The notes beneath the pieces are model-generated. The model saw nothing but the letters and a program-made list of their open reading frames with translations, was not told where the DNA came from and searched no databases. From the NCBI GenBank assembly GCA_011523395.1, contig WTGW01000208.1, forward strand, positions 1 through 32,650: a stretch of 32,650 nt of DNA. Direction: 5' to 3'. Position numbers and translations under genes: made by a program. Origin of the DNA: Acidimicrobiia bacterium (GTDB lineage: Bacteria; Actinomycetota; Acidimicrobiia; Spongiisociales; Spongiisociaceae). This document shows, in pieces, positions 8,349 through 18,830 of the stretch (the stretch's first letter is position 1; each line of letters opens with the position of its first letter).

Positions 8349-8354
8349 AGGGTA
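8349..8354 (-). promoter_or_regulatory. -10 box TACCCT of the dapC operon
   Basis: TACCCT on the minus strand lies 6 bases before the first GTG of dapC and 12 before the second. The geometry is that of a leaderless or near-leaderless transcript for the six-gene dap-gat operon. Confidence 0.4.
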
Positions 8355-8443
8355 GCGTCATGGCCATGGCATCCCGCATCGAACCGCATTCCGCCGAGGG
8401 CGCCGCTGGTACAGGCGGCGAACCCCACGCGTCGCCCACCCCA

Positions 8444-8449
8444 TAGAAT
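8444..8449 (+). promoter_or_regulatory. -10 box TAGAAT ahead of a tiny upstream reading frame
   Basis: TAGAAT lies 8 bases before a GTG that opens a five-codon frame leading into the anchored-protein gene. There is no clear -35. It is a good match to the TAnnnT pattern of this window. Confidence 0.4.
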
Positions 8450-8457
8450 CCCCTGCC

Positions 8458-8475
8458 GTGGAGACCCGCACGTGA
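8458..8475 (+). CDS. Possible five-codon leader reading frame
   Basis: GTG GAG ACC CGC ACG TGA. It begins 8 bases after a TAGAAT box, and its stop overlaps the start codon of the next gene as GTGA, the same coupling used between real genes here. If transcription starts at this GTG, ribosomes would load on the leaderless frame and pass to the next gene by termination-reinitiation. It is too short to judge by composition, so this rests on position only. Confidence 0.3.
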   Translation: METRT

Positions 8476-8873
8476 CCGATCGGCGCTACCTGGCCGTCTT
8501 CCTGTTGCTCGGTCTGGCGGCGGTGCTGGTGGTCGTGATGGGGTTCGTCTTCGGGTCACCGGACACGGGTCGTGAGCCCCTGCCTCGTACGCTCGAGAAG
8601 ATCTCGCCCCAACCCGGCAGCCAGGTACCGCTCCAGACTCCCGTGGAGGTGGACGTCCCGGTCGGCTACCGGGTGGACATCTACATCGACGGGTTCAGAG
8701 TGCCCGATTCGGAGGTACGTTTCGTGGAAGGAACCGGCGTGCATTCATGGGCGCCCACCCGTTCCTCGACCATCCTCTGGACACCCGGCCCGCACACCGT
8801 CCTGGTGAGTTGGCGGAAGCTCAGCGGGCTTCCGGACGTGGGCCGGTACAGCTGGGAGTTCCGGGTATTCTAG
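8472..8873 (+). CDS. Membrane-anchored protein with an extracytoplasmic beta domain
   Basis: Not recognised. The 133 residues have one hydrophobic segment near 5-27 after a short positive N-terminus (TDRRY), fitting an anchor with the rest outside the cytoplasm. The outer part has PQPGSQVPLQTPVEVDVP, then DIYIDGFRVPDSEV, and ends in strands WTPGPHTVLVSWRKL and YSWEFRVF. This suggests one Ig-like or similar beta-sandwich domain (inference). The GTG start is set by the hydrophobic segment and by the GTGA overlap with a possible leader frame. The TAG stop is the first unit of a heptamer repeat array. It is convergent with ligA. Confidence 0.75.
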   Translation: MTDRRYLAVFLLLGLAAVLVVVMGFVFGSPDTGREPLPRTLEKISPQPGSQVPLQTPVEVDVPVGYRVDIYIDGFRVPDSEVRFVEGTGVHSWAPTRSSTILWTPGPHTVLVSWRKLSGLPDVGRYSWEFRVF

Positions 8874-8910
8874 TTGCTAGTTGATAGTTGATAGTTGATA
8901 GTTGTTAATA

Positions 8911-8912
<2 letters not shown>
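8871..8912. repeat. Heptamer tandem array A
   Basis: Five head-to-tail 7-base units: TAGTTGC, TAGTTGA three times, TAGTTGT, followed by decayed units. The first unit begins with the TAG stop of the anchored-protein gene, and the far end reaches the TGA stop of ligA on the other strand. It is AT-rich against the GC-rich surroundings. Confidence 0.85.
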
Positions 8913-12025
<3,113 letters not shown>

Positions 12026-12029
<4 letters not shown>

Positions 12030-13159
12030 CGCAGGGCGCCTGCTTCGCCGGCGACCAGTCTCGCCGCGCGGGCTCCTTCACCCTCCGCGGTCGACCACCC
12101 GAACGAGAACCGGAGGCACTCCCTCGCCAGGGCAGGGCTCATGCCCATGGCCTCGAGCACGTGGGAGACCGTGGCGGCGCCCGATTGGCAGGCGGAGGCC
12201 GCGGACGCGGCCAGCCCGGCCCGGTCGAGCCGGACGAGCAGCATCTCGTTGCGAACGCGGGGAATGCGGACGTGGCTGGTCTGGACCATCCGGGGCGCGC
12301 CGGCGCCGGTGACGACCAGGTCCGGGATCAGCTCGCTCAGCGTGGATTCGAAGGCGTCGCGTTCGCCCATGACCCGGGCGCGGAAGGCATCCCGCTCATC
12401 TTCAAGAGCGGCCATGGCCGCCGCCATCCCGACCACGGCCATCACGTTATGGGTGCCGGAGCGCCGGCCCAGCTCCTGCCCGCCGCCATGGACCAGGGGA
12501 GCAAGGGGCGTTCCGGACCGGACGTAGAGAAGGCCAACGCCCTTGGGACCTCCGAACTTGTGCGCGGCGAGAGACAACAGGTCGACACCCAGAACGTCCA
12601 CATCCACCCGTTCCGACACGTACCCCTGCACGGCATCGGTGTGGACGATGGCCGCGGGATGGGCCGCCTTGACCCCTACCACCACCTCCTCGACCGGCAA
12701 CCGCACGCCGGTTTCGTTGTTGCCCATCATGATCGAGACCACCGCGGTGTCCGCTGTCACGTGGGAGGCGACCTCGGCCGGGTCGACGAGGCCATCGGCG
12801 GTCACCTTCGCGTAGGTGACCATGGATCCGAAGGAGTTGCAGTATGCGGCGCTCATGAGGACGGCGTCGTGTTCCGTGGGCGACGTGATGATGGCGCCGC
12901 GGCGGCCGCCCGCGAACGCCCTGCCCTTGATGGCCAGGTTGTCAGCCTCCGATCCACCCCCTGTGAACACGATCTCCTTCGGGTCGGCGTTGATGAGCGA
13001 GGCGACCAGGTCGCGGGAGTCCTCGAGGGCGTTCTTGGCTCTGCGGGAGATGGTGTGGCTGCCCGACGGATTGCCGTAGACGTCGAGACGGAACGGTTCC
13101 ATGGCGGCCCACACCTCGGGGCGCAGGGGCGAGGAGGCGGCATGGTCGAAGTACAGCAT
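12026..13159 (-). CDS. Cysteine desulfurase (IscS/NifS type)
   Basis: PLP enzyme that takes sulfur from cysteine as an enzyme-bound persulfide. The 377 residues show MLYFDHAASSPL at the N-terminus, His97 in TEHDAV, Asp175 in HTDAVQGY, PLP lysine Lys201 in AAHKFGGPKG and catalytic Cys324 in SACQSG, the group I pattern. It overlaps mnmA by 4 bases and lies 80 bases after mrp, so it probably serves both tRNA thiolation and Fe-S assembly. No IscU or SufB/C/D scaffold gene is next to it. The ATG lies 7 bases after a CACAAT box, so it may also be transcribed alone and leaderless. The upstream open frame extension lacks family similarity. Confidence 0.94.
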
Positions 13160-13166
13160 GGTGGGA

Positions 13167-13172
13167 ATTGTG
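13167..13172 (-). promoter_or_regulatory. Possible -10 box CACAAT of the cysteine desulfurase gene
   Basis: CACAAT on the minus strand is followed by 7 bases and the ATG. It is off the TAnnnT pattern at the first base but at the same distance as the other leaderless starts, in the 80-base gap after mrp. Confidence 0.3.
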
Positions 13173-13239
13173 CCACGACCGGGGCCGAACACGGCATCTC
13201 CCCGGAGGTATTCCGGTAAATCGAGCCGGACGGCGGGCT

Positions 13240-14379
13240 CTACGAAGAGAGCGCCGCCATCAGCTTCGCGATCCGGCCCGTGCAGGTCTCGGCGGCAGCC
13301 GGGGGAACCAGAGTAACCAGCCGATCGGCCATCTCCATGAAGACCTGGGCGGCAGGCCCGTCGGGCCGGACGACCACCACCGGCTCGCCCCGGTCGGCGC
13401 CTGAGCCCAGAGCCGGATCCAGGGGTATCTCTCCGATGAGCGGGATGTTCAGCGAGTCCGCCAACGCCTCGCCCCCTCCTTGGCCGAACAACTCGAACCG
13501 CTGCCCGTCCGGCGTTTCGAAGTAGGACATGTTCTCGATCACCGCCACCAATGGCATGGCGGAGCGGCGAGCCATGTCGGCCACCCTGATCGCCACCTTC
13601 TGGGCAGTCCGGGAGGGGGTGGTCACCACGACCATCTCCGACTGGGGCAGGAGGCGCGCCAGGGCCATCTGGATGTCGCCCGTGCCGGGAGGCAGATCGA
13701 TGACGAGGTAGTCTAGTTTGCCCCAGGCGACCTGCTGGAGGAACTGCTCCAGCGCCTTGGAGAGCATCAGGCCCCGCCACATGAGGGCGGTCTCCTCCGT
13801 CTCCACGATCAGGCCCGTGGACACCACCTCGATCCCGTAGGCCTCTACCGGTTGCATGAGCCTGGTAGCCGGATCGGCCTCGATCCGGGCCTCGGTCCCC
13901 AGCATCCTGGGGATCGAGAACCCCCAGATGTCAGCATCGAGCAACCCGACCCGGTACCCCAGCCGGCCGAGCGCCAGGGCCAGGTTGACGGAGACCGAGC
14001 TCTTGCCGACTCCGCCCTTACCGCTCCCGACCGCGATCGTCCGGGTAGTGGGCGGCACGCGGGTGGGTGCGGCGTTCTCGCGGGCGCGACGGCGCGCCAC
14101 CTCCATGAGCTCCGAACGCTGTTTCCTGGTCATCGCTCGCGTCTCGACCACCGCCTTTTCTACCCCGGGGATGGCTTCGATCCGGCGGACGGTGTCGTTC
14201 TCGATCTGACCCCGCATCGGGCACTCCGCGATGGTCAGAGCCAGGCCGATGGTCACTACGCCTCCATCGAGTACGACCTCGCGCACCATCCCCAGATCGA
14301 CCACGTCCGAACCCAATTCAGGATCCATCACCCCTCGTAGGGCCTCCATGATCCGGTCTTCGGTGAGGGTCTGTGGCAT
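13240..14379 (-). CDS. mrp: Mrp/ApbC family P-loop ATPase
   Basis: Cytoplasmic ATPase of the Mrp/NBP35 family, thought to carry or deliver Fe-S clusters. Residues 1 to about 85 form a MIP18/DUF59 domain (DPELGSDVVDLGMV). The Walker A motif GKGGVGKSS is at 120-128, and DLPPGTGD is further on. The CxxC found after ENMS in enteric ApbC is replaced by a cysteine-free stretch (ENMSYFETPDGQRF), as I recall for other actinobacterial Mrp proteins. Start ATG 14379 has GGAG about 6 bases before it and gives the family N-terminus; the 33 extra upstream codons do not look coding. It is divergent from the erpA-like gene. Confidence 0.93.
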   Translation of the reverse strand: MPQTLTEDRIMEALRGVMDPELGSDVVDLGMVREVVLDGGVVTIGLALTIAECPMRGQIENDTVRRIEAIPGVEKAVVETRAMTRKQRSELMEVARRRARENAAPTRVPPTTRTIAVGSGKGGVGKSSVSVNLALALGRLGYRVGLLDADIWGFSIPRMLGTEARIEADPATRLMQPVEAYGIEVVSTGLIVETEETALMWRGLMLSKALEQFLQQVAWGKLDYLVIDLPPGTGDIQMALARLLPQSEMVVVTTPSRTAQKVAIRVADMARRSAMPLVAVIENMSYFETPDGQRFELFGQGGGEALADSLNIPLIGEIPLDPALGSGADRGEPVVVVRPDGPAAQVFMEMADRLVTLVPPAAAETCTGRIAKLMAALSS

Positions 14380-14551
14380 GGTCGTCTCCGCGCATCCGTC
14401 GGATCGACCCACCTTATCGGCAATGGCGCCGTTCTCGGCACGCCGGCTCTCCCCGACCTCCGGCAGCGAACCGATCACAATGACAACATCCGTGCCGCAC
14501 GGATCCGCATACTTCCTGCGCTCGATCTCACGGTTGGATGCCGTCCACCTG

Positions 14552-14557
14552 TATAAT
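14552..14557 (+). promoter_or_regulatory. -10 box TATAAT of the erpA-like gene
   Basis: A perfect TATAAT, preceded directly by TG, lies 58 bases before the ATG in the 236-base gap between divergent mrp and erpA. A TTGGAT lies upstream but only 12 bases away, too close for a normal -35. Confidence 0.55.
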
Positions 14558-14615
14558 GCCAGCGCCGGGCCCGCGATTCCTCGGATGGCCCGGGCGGTCG
14601 ATCGGGAGTACCCGG

Positions 14616-14978
14616 ATGGAACAGCTCGTCAACATCACCACGCGCCGACCGATGAGGGCGGTCACGCTGACCGATGGAGCGGTTGCCAAGGTGCGTGAGC
14701 TGCTGGTCTCCGAGGGGGACCCGGCCCTAGCCCTGCGCATGGCCGTCCGCCCCGGAGGGTGTTCCGGCTTCTCCTACGAGATGTTCTTCGACTCTGACAG
14801 ATCCGAGGCCGATGTAGTCGAGGAGTTCGAGGGCCTCGACGTGGTGGTGGACCGCCAGAGCGTGGACCTGTTGCGCGGCTCGACCCTGGACTACCAGGAC
14901 GGCCTCATGGGCGCGGGTTTCGCCATCAACAACCCGAACGTCAGCAGGTCGTGCGGTTGCGGCAATAGCTTCAGCTAG
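14616..14978 (+). CDS. erpA: A-type iron-sulfur cluster carrier/insertion protein
   Basis: HesB/IscA family protein that carries an Fe-S cluster to target enzymes. The three conserved cysteines are present: Cys49 in RPGGCSGFSYEM and Cys113 and Cys115 in SRSCGCGNSF. The start at 14616 gives 120 residues and is supported by GGGAG at 14604-14608, 7 bases upstream; an inner ATG 12 codons in is possible. The TAG stop is the first unit of a heptamer repeat. It is divergent from mrp and the cysteine desulfurase gene, so it is part of one Fe-S neighbourhood. The exact subgroup (ErpA, IscA or SufA) is not settled by sequence alone. Confidence 0.92.
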   Translation: MEQLVNITTRRPMRAVTLTDGAVAKVRELLVSEGDPALALRMAVRPGGCSGFSYEMFFDSDRSEADVVEEFEGLDVVVDRQSVDLLRGSTLDYQDGLMGAGFAINNPNVSRSCGCGNSFS

Positions 14979-14989
14979 TTGCTAGTTCT
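14976..14989. repeat. Heptamer repeat B, two units
   Basis: TAGTTGC then TAGTTCT, starting exactly at the TAG stop of the erpA-like gene and oriented with it. Short, but the same unit and the same stop-codon position as arrays A and C. Confidence 0.6.
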
Positions 14990-15098
14990 CTATGACAACG
15001 AGTGGCAGACACTGTGACCTCGTGTGTCAGTGCTGTAGAGCGCCCGGGGTCGCCATACGGCGCGGTAGCCTCTGACCCGAGATAACGGAGGCATCGCC

Positions 15099-15491
15099 AT
15101 GGCAAGAAAGACCCTCGAAACCCCCAGTGCCCCACCTGCCATCGGTCCGTACACGGTGGCGGTCGAGGCCGCCGGCCTGGTGTTCCTGTCGGGTCAAGTG
15201 GCACTCATACCGGAGGGTGGACGGGAAGACGGTGACGTCTCTGCGCAGACGCGTCAGGTGATGAACAACATCGGCGCCATGCTGGGCGACATCGGTCTGG
15301 GTTACTCCGACATCGTCAAGACCACCATCTTCATGGTTGACATCGGGGACTACGCCGCTATCAACGAGGTGTACGCGGAGTATTTCGAGGGTGATGCCCC
15401 GGCCCGGTCGGCGGTGGAGGTGTCGGCCCTGCCGGGCGGGTTCCGGGTCGAGATCGAGATCGTGGCCATCCGGAGCGGGAACCAGGTCTGA
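15099..15491 (+). CDS. ridA: RidA family reactive enamine/imine deaminase
   Basis: YjgF/YER057c/UK114 family (PF01042) trimeric protein that hydrolyses reactive 2-aminoacrylate and related enamines or imines made by PLP enzymes. The 130 residues include APPAIGPYTVAV, FLSGQVAL and the catalytic Arg103 in PARSAVEV, with Glu118 in the VEIEIVAI end. GGAGG at 15087-15091 lies 7 bases before the ATG and fixes the start. It follows erpA by 120 bases and is followed by the methyltransferase gene. With Arg103 kept, true deaminase activity is likely, and several PLP enzymes are encoded nearby. Confidence 0.93.
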   Translation: MARKTLETPSAPPAIGPYTVAVEAAGLVFLSGQVALIPEGGREDGDVSAQTRQVMNNIGAMLGDIGLGYSDIVKTTIFMVDIGDYAAINEVYAEYFEGDAPARSAVEVSALPGGFRVEIEIVAIRSGNQV

Positions 15492-15501
15492 GGTCGGCTC
15501 C

Positions 15502-16182
15502 ATGCGGCCCGGCGACCATGCCGAATCATCGGGTCAGGTCCCGACCGCTTCCTGTCGCGAGAGCGGCACCGTGGAGGCGTGGAACGAGCGCTACGCGACC
15601 AGAGGCATGGTATGGGGAACCGAGCCCAACCGGTTCCTCGCCGATTATGCAACCGGGCTCACCCCTCGCCGGGTCCTTGACCTCGGGTGTGGGCAGGGAC
15701 GCAACGCCGTGTGGCTGGCCACCCAAGGCCATCGGGTCACCGGGGTCGACCTATCCCCGGTAGCCGTGGAGCAGGCCCGCCGGTTGGCAGCCGACCACGC
15801 GGTGGATGTGATCTTCGAGGTGGCGGACGTGGTGGAGGACTGGACGCCGCCGCCGGGCGCGTTCGACCTGGTGGTCCTCTCGTACCTGCAGCTCGCGCCC
15901 CATGACCGCCGGGTGGCTCATGCCAAGGCCGCGGAAGCGGTGGCTCCCGGGGGGACGGTCTGGCTGATCGCCCATCACTCCGACAACATCACGGACGGGT
16001 TCGGAGGACCCCAGCATCCGGAGGTGTTGTTCGAAGAGAAAGCTCTTGCCGCCGATTTCGGCGAGTTGGAGTTGTCGCGGAACGAGAAGGTCTTCCGTGA
16101 CGTGGAGGGCGAGGACGGCGTGGTGCGGGTGGCCCACGACCTCCTGCTGGTAGCCACCAAAGCCGCAGGACCGGACGGATGA
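15502..16182 (+). CDS. Class I SAM-dependent methyltransferase, TehB-like
   Basis: Rossmann-fold methyltransferase of unknown substrate. It has WNERYATRGMVWGTEPNRF, SAM-binding motif I VLDLGCGQGRNAVWLA, acidic motif II VTGVDLSP, and FDLVVLSYLQL after the third strand. This N-terminus with WGTEPN is common in the TehB-like group annotated for tellurite or thiol methylation. The ATG start gives 226 residues with GAGG 8 bases before it; a GTG at 15571 would give 203 residues beginning at VEAWNERYA, closer to the family. It starts 10 bases after ridA, so they are probably co-transcribed. Confidence 0.82.
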   Translation: MRPGDHAESSGQVPTASCRESGTVEAWNERYATRGMVWGTEPNRFLADYATGLTPRRVLDLGCGQGRNAVWLATQGHRVTGVDLSPVAVEQARRLAADHAVDVIFEVADVVEDWTPPPGAFDLVVLSYLQLAPHDRRVAHAKAAEAVAPGGTVWLIAHHSDNITDGFGGPQHPEVLFEEKALAADFGELELSRNEKVFRDVEGEDGVVRVAHDLLLVATKAAGPDG

Positions 16183-16292
16183 GTCGGGTCGAGGTGGTCC
16201 GGCAACATCCCGCCACCAGAACTGGGCACGGCCACGCCTGATCGGCAGACGACCCGAACGCGCATGCGTTTCCGATTCATGCTCCGGCGGAC

Positions 16293-16298
16293 TAGCCT
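16293..16298 (+). promoter_or_regulatory. Possible -10 box TAGCCT of the glutamine synthetase gene
   Basis: TAGCCT in the 233-base gap before the gene fits the TAnnnT pattern. It would give a leader of about 110 bases that includes the hairpin at 16321-16344. No convincing -35. Confidence 0.25.
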
Positions 16299-16320
16299 TG
16301 TCACGCCACGCCCCACGAGG

Positions 16321-16344
16321 CCCGGTTGCGTTGATCGCAACGGG
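16321..16344 (+). promoter_or_regulatory. Hairpin in the glutamine synthetase leader
   Basis: GTTGCG at 16325-16330 and CGCAAC at 16336-16341 form a perfect 6-base stem round a 5-base loop. It extends through CCC and GGG with one bulged G. It lies about 70 bases before the start codon and may be an RNA structure or protein site; no known class is recognised. Confidence 0.35.
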
Positions 16345-16415
16345 TAGAGGCGACCACTCGCCAAGCGGTCGACTCACTGCGGCATGGGGGATTCCGTTGA
16401 TGAGAGGATGATTGA

Positions 16416-17444
16416 ATGGCTTACAGAGCGATGTATATCTGGTCGGACGGGACCGAGCCGACCCCGCTCCTGCGGTCGAAGACCAACGTGCTCAAGGACG
16501 GCGAAGAGCCGGGCATCTGGGGCTTCGACGGATCGAGCACCAACCAGGCGCCCGGAGGCGACTCGGACGTGGTGCTCAGGCCGGTGAAGACCGTTCCCGA
16601 CCCGATCAGGGGCGGCGACGACATTCTCGTGCTCTCCGAGTGCTTGACGCCCGACTTCGAACCCCACCCCACCAATACCCGGGCCGCCTGCGTGGCAGCC
16701 TACGAGAAGTACGCCGACTTCAACCCGATCTTCGGATTGGAGCAGGAGTACACCTTCATCACGATGATGGATCCGACGGCCAGCCAGTACTACGGACCCC
16801 CGCCGGGGTTCCCGCTCGGCGGGTATCCGGCCCCCCAGGGCCCGTACTACTGCTCCGTGGGCGCCAATCGCGCCTTCGGGAGGCCCGTGGTGGATGCGCA
16901 CAGCCAGGCCTGCATCGACGCCGGCCTGTCGATCGAGGGCACCAACGCCGAAGTGATGCCGGGGCAGTGGGAATACCAGATCGGGCCGCTGCCGCCCGTC
17001 GAGGTATCCGACCAGATCCTGATCGCCCGCTGGATGATCGAGCGGATCGCCGAGGATTACGGCCTCCAGGTGACCCTGCATCCGAAGCCGGTAACGGGCG
17101 ACTGGAACGGCGCCGGATGCCACACCAACGTGTCGACCCGCCAGATGATGGAGAGCTACGACGCCGTCATCGCCGCTTGCGAGGCTCTGGGCGCCAACGC
17201 GCAGGAGCACGTCAAGAACTACGGCGCCGACATCGAGATGCGGTTGACCGGGGCCCACGAGACCCAGCGCTACGACCAGTTCAACTACGCGGTGTCCGAC
17301 CGGGGCGCATCGGTGAGGATCCCCTGGACCACGTACAAGAACCAGAAGGGCTACATCGAGGATCGCCGTCCCAACTCGAACTGCGATCCCTACGTGGTTA
17401 CCCGTCTGATCATGGAGACCATCTGCGGAGCGGCCTCCTCCTGA
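16416..17444 (+). CDS. glnII: Glutamine synthetase, type II (eukaryote-like)
   Basis: Makes glutamine from glutamate, ammonia and ATP. At 342 residues it has the short GSII form, not the 450-residue GlnA type I. Active-site motifs are complete: WGFDGSST (35-42), GLEQEYTF (107-114), GANRAFGRPVVDAH (149-162), EVMPGQWEYQIGP (179-191), GDWNGAGCHTN (228-238), NYGADIEMRL (268-277) and DRGASVRIP (295-303). AGAGG at 16403-16407 lies 8 bases before the ATG. It has its own leader and a strong terminator, so it is probably a single-gene unit. GSII lacks the adenylylation site used to control type I enzymes, so regulation is likely at transcription. A type I gene may exist elsewhere. Confidence 0.96.
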   Translation: MAYRAMYIWSDGTEPTPLLRSKTNVLKDGEEPGIWGFDGSSTNQAPGGDSDVVLRPVKTVPDPIRGGDDILVLSECLTPDFEPHPTNTRAACVAAYEKYADFNPIFGLEQEYTFITMMDPTASQYYGPPPGFPLGGYPAPQGPYYCSVGANRAFGRPVVDAHSQACIDAGLSIEGTNAEVMPGQWEYQIGPLPPVEVSDQILIARWMIERIAEDYGLQVTLHPKPVTGDWNGAGCHTNVSTRQMMESYDAVIAACEALGANAQEHVKNYGADIEMRLTGAHETQRYDQFNYAVSDRGASVRIPWTTYKNQKGYIEDRRPNSNCDPYVVTRLIMETICGAASS

Positions 17445-17457
17445 ACCGACCCACTCT

Positions 17458-17490
17458 AAGGCCCGATGCGTGACGTGCGCATCGGGCCTT
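17458..17490 (+). terminator. Intrinsic terminator of the glutamine synthetase gene
   Basis: A perfect 13-base-pair stem (arms 17458-17470 and 17478-17490) round a 7-base loop, starting 13 bases after the stop codon and followed by a T-rich stretch. Because the arms begin with AA and end with TT, it may also act on the opposite strand for the small gene converging from the right. Confidence 0.88.
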
Positions 17491-17531
17491 TGTCGTTTCG
17501 GTGGTGTCTTCGACCACCATCCAAGAACGGT

Positions 17532-17825
17532 CTACTCGGGGGAGCCGACCTTCTCTCTGTTCCTGCTAGGCATACCGATCAGCGCGCCGGTCAGGAGACC
17601 GACGTCCCTCACCAACTGGAGTAACAAGGCGTCCTGCCTCTCCTGGCGCTCATCCTGCCGGGCGAAGCCTTCCTTGATGGCCGCATCTTGCCGGTCAAGG
17701 CGCTCGTTGGTAAGGGCCTTGAACTCCTCGAGGCTTCTCTCGATACCCCGGGTCAGTACGAAGACCACCCGCCAAAAGAACGCGACCGAGATGCCGAACA
17801 ATCCGACAACTACCGCATAGTGCAT
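17532..17825 (-). CDS. Small membrane-anchored coiled-coil protein
   Basis: Not recognised. The 97 residues from ATG 17825 have a hydrophobic N-terminal segment near 2-24 (HYAVVVGLFGISVAFFW). A charged helix follows with repeated RQD/RLDRQD/RQDERQERQD spacing that should form a coiled coil, then a weakly hydrophobic end LLTGALIG. A GTG 13 codons upstream could also start it. The design recalls small 'RLD/RID-repeat' proteins common in some actinobacterial genomes; this is from memory and no function is known. Its upstream side is unusually AT-rich for this window. It is convergent with the glutamine synthetase gene. Confidence 0.6.
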   Translation of the reverse strand: MHYAVVVGLFGISVAFFWRVVFVLTRGIERSLEEFKALTNERLDRQDAAIKEGFARQDERQERQDALLLQLVRDVGLLTGALIGMPSRNREKVGSPE

Positions 17826-18018
17826 ATTGCTTAACTCTATTGCTGCCAGTGTAGCCCAGAGCACGGGATGGATGTTGAGCTACATACTCTGCTTCTAGTC
17901 ATCCCACACTCCATATATCGCTATTCGATGATGGTTTCAAGGGGCTGGTCGGCGAAGCCTCAGAAGTAGCCGGCGTGTCGGGACAGGCAAGAAGCCATCG
18001 GGAACGGGCCCGGAACTG

Positions 18019-18681
18019 TCAGGCGGCGCCGAAGCCCTGCCGGACGATCTCGCTGATCTGGTCGACCTGCTGCTCGAAGCTGGCCGCCGCGGCCCGGAAT
18101 TCCACCATGGCCGCCCGGCGGTCCTCGCCGGTGTCGGGCGCTCTCAATCCGGCCAGGGCGGCGGCTGCTGCTTCTGCTACCGCGGCCGCCGACTCGTATA
18201 CCCGCTGGTGAGCGTCGGTCAACCCGGCCACGTCCTCTGGTGGCCGGTGGAGCTCCACCGCCTCGCTGAAGACCACGGCCCGCTCGGAGGCAGCGACCAT
18301 GCCGGCCTCCGTCTCGGCGAAGGTAACACCCGTCTCAGCCCGGTTCTCCCAGGCGTCGTTGACAGCGTTCAACTCCTCGACCAGCGCCGCCAGCGCCGTC
18401 TTGTCCTCGGCCAGGTTGGTGAGATACACCTCGATCTCGGGCGGCAGGAGGGTCGTAGGAGTGGTCTCTTCGGTCGTCTCGGTCCCGCCATCACCGGCGG
18501 AAGTGTCCTCAACGGCCGCCGAGGTTGCGGTCGTGGGCCGAGTGGTGCCCGACGCCCCGGAGGTAATCTCGACGGCAGGCGGCTCCAAACGGTTCACCCA
18601 GACCCAGGTGAACAGGATCATTCCCAGCACTACCAAGGGCAATACCCACCGGCCGGGCCTGGGGTCGGGGTTGGACACCAT
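18019..18681 (-). CDS. Membrane-anchored protein with Thr-rich linker and helical domain
   Basis: Not recognised. The 220 residues have a short cytoplasmic N-terminus, one hydrophobic segment near 13-29 (WVLPLVVLGMILFTWVWV), and a Ser/Thr/Glu-rich linker to about residue 80 (TTEETTPTTLLPPE). An almost all-helical Ala/Glu-rich domain follows, probably a helical bundle outside the cell membrane (inference). The longer open frame upstream is unlike protein; the start is set at ATG 18681 by the anchor and by a TAACGT box 8 bases before it. It is divergent from the 263-residue anchored protein across a 149-base gap with an inverted repeat. Confidence 0.75.
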   Translation of the reverse strand: MVSNPDPRPGRWVLPLVVLGMILFTWVWVNRLEPPAVEITSGASGTTRPTTATSAAVEDTSAGDGGTETTEETTPTTLLPPEIEVYLTNLAEDKTALAALVEELNAVNDAWENRAETGVTFAETEAGMVAASERAVVFSEAVELHRPPEDVAGLTDAHQRVYESAAAVAEAAAAALAGLRAPDTGEDRRAAMVEFRAAAASFEQQVDQISEIVRQGFGAA

Positions 18682-18689
18682 AGCGAACA

Positions 18690-18695
18690 ACGTTA
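18690..18695 (-). promoter_or_regulatory. Possible -10 box TAACGT of the helical anchored protein
   Basis: TAACGT on the minus strand, 8 bases before the ATG, matches the spacing of other putative leaderless starts in the window. Confidence 0.3.
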
Positions 18696-18706
18696 GTCCG
18701 CACGCG

Positions 18707-18719
18707 ACCGGTTTCCGGT
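18707..18719. promoter_or_regulatory. Inverted repeat between divergent anchored-protein genes
   Basis: ACCGG-TTT-CCGGT, a perfect 5-base inverted repeat around three bases, just upstream of the TAACGT box. It could be an operator in the divergent promoter region. In GC-rich DNA a short palindrome can occur by chance. Confidence 0.25.
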
Positions 18720-18830
18720 TATCCCTGCCCGGCGGAGTATGCGACCGCGCTGGAAACGCCGCCATATTCGGGGTATGTTGCCCGGAGGCGCGATGTTCGT
18801 CGGCACCGGGAGGAGCGAAAGGGTCCGCCC

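Noticed and set aside
14979-15098. Hairpins after the erpA-like gene (ACGAG/CTCGT, GACAC/GTGTC)
   Set aside because: The stems are 5 base pairs, conflicting and lack a T tract. There is not enough for a terminator or structured RNA call.
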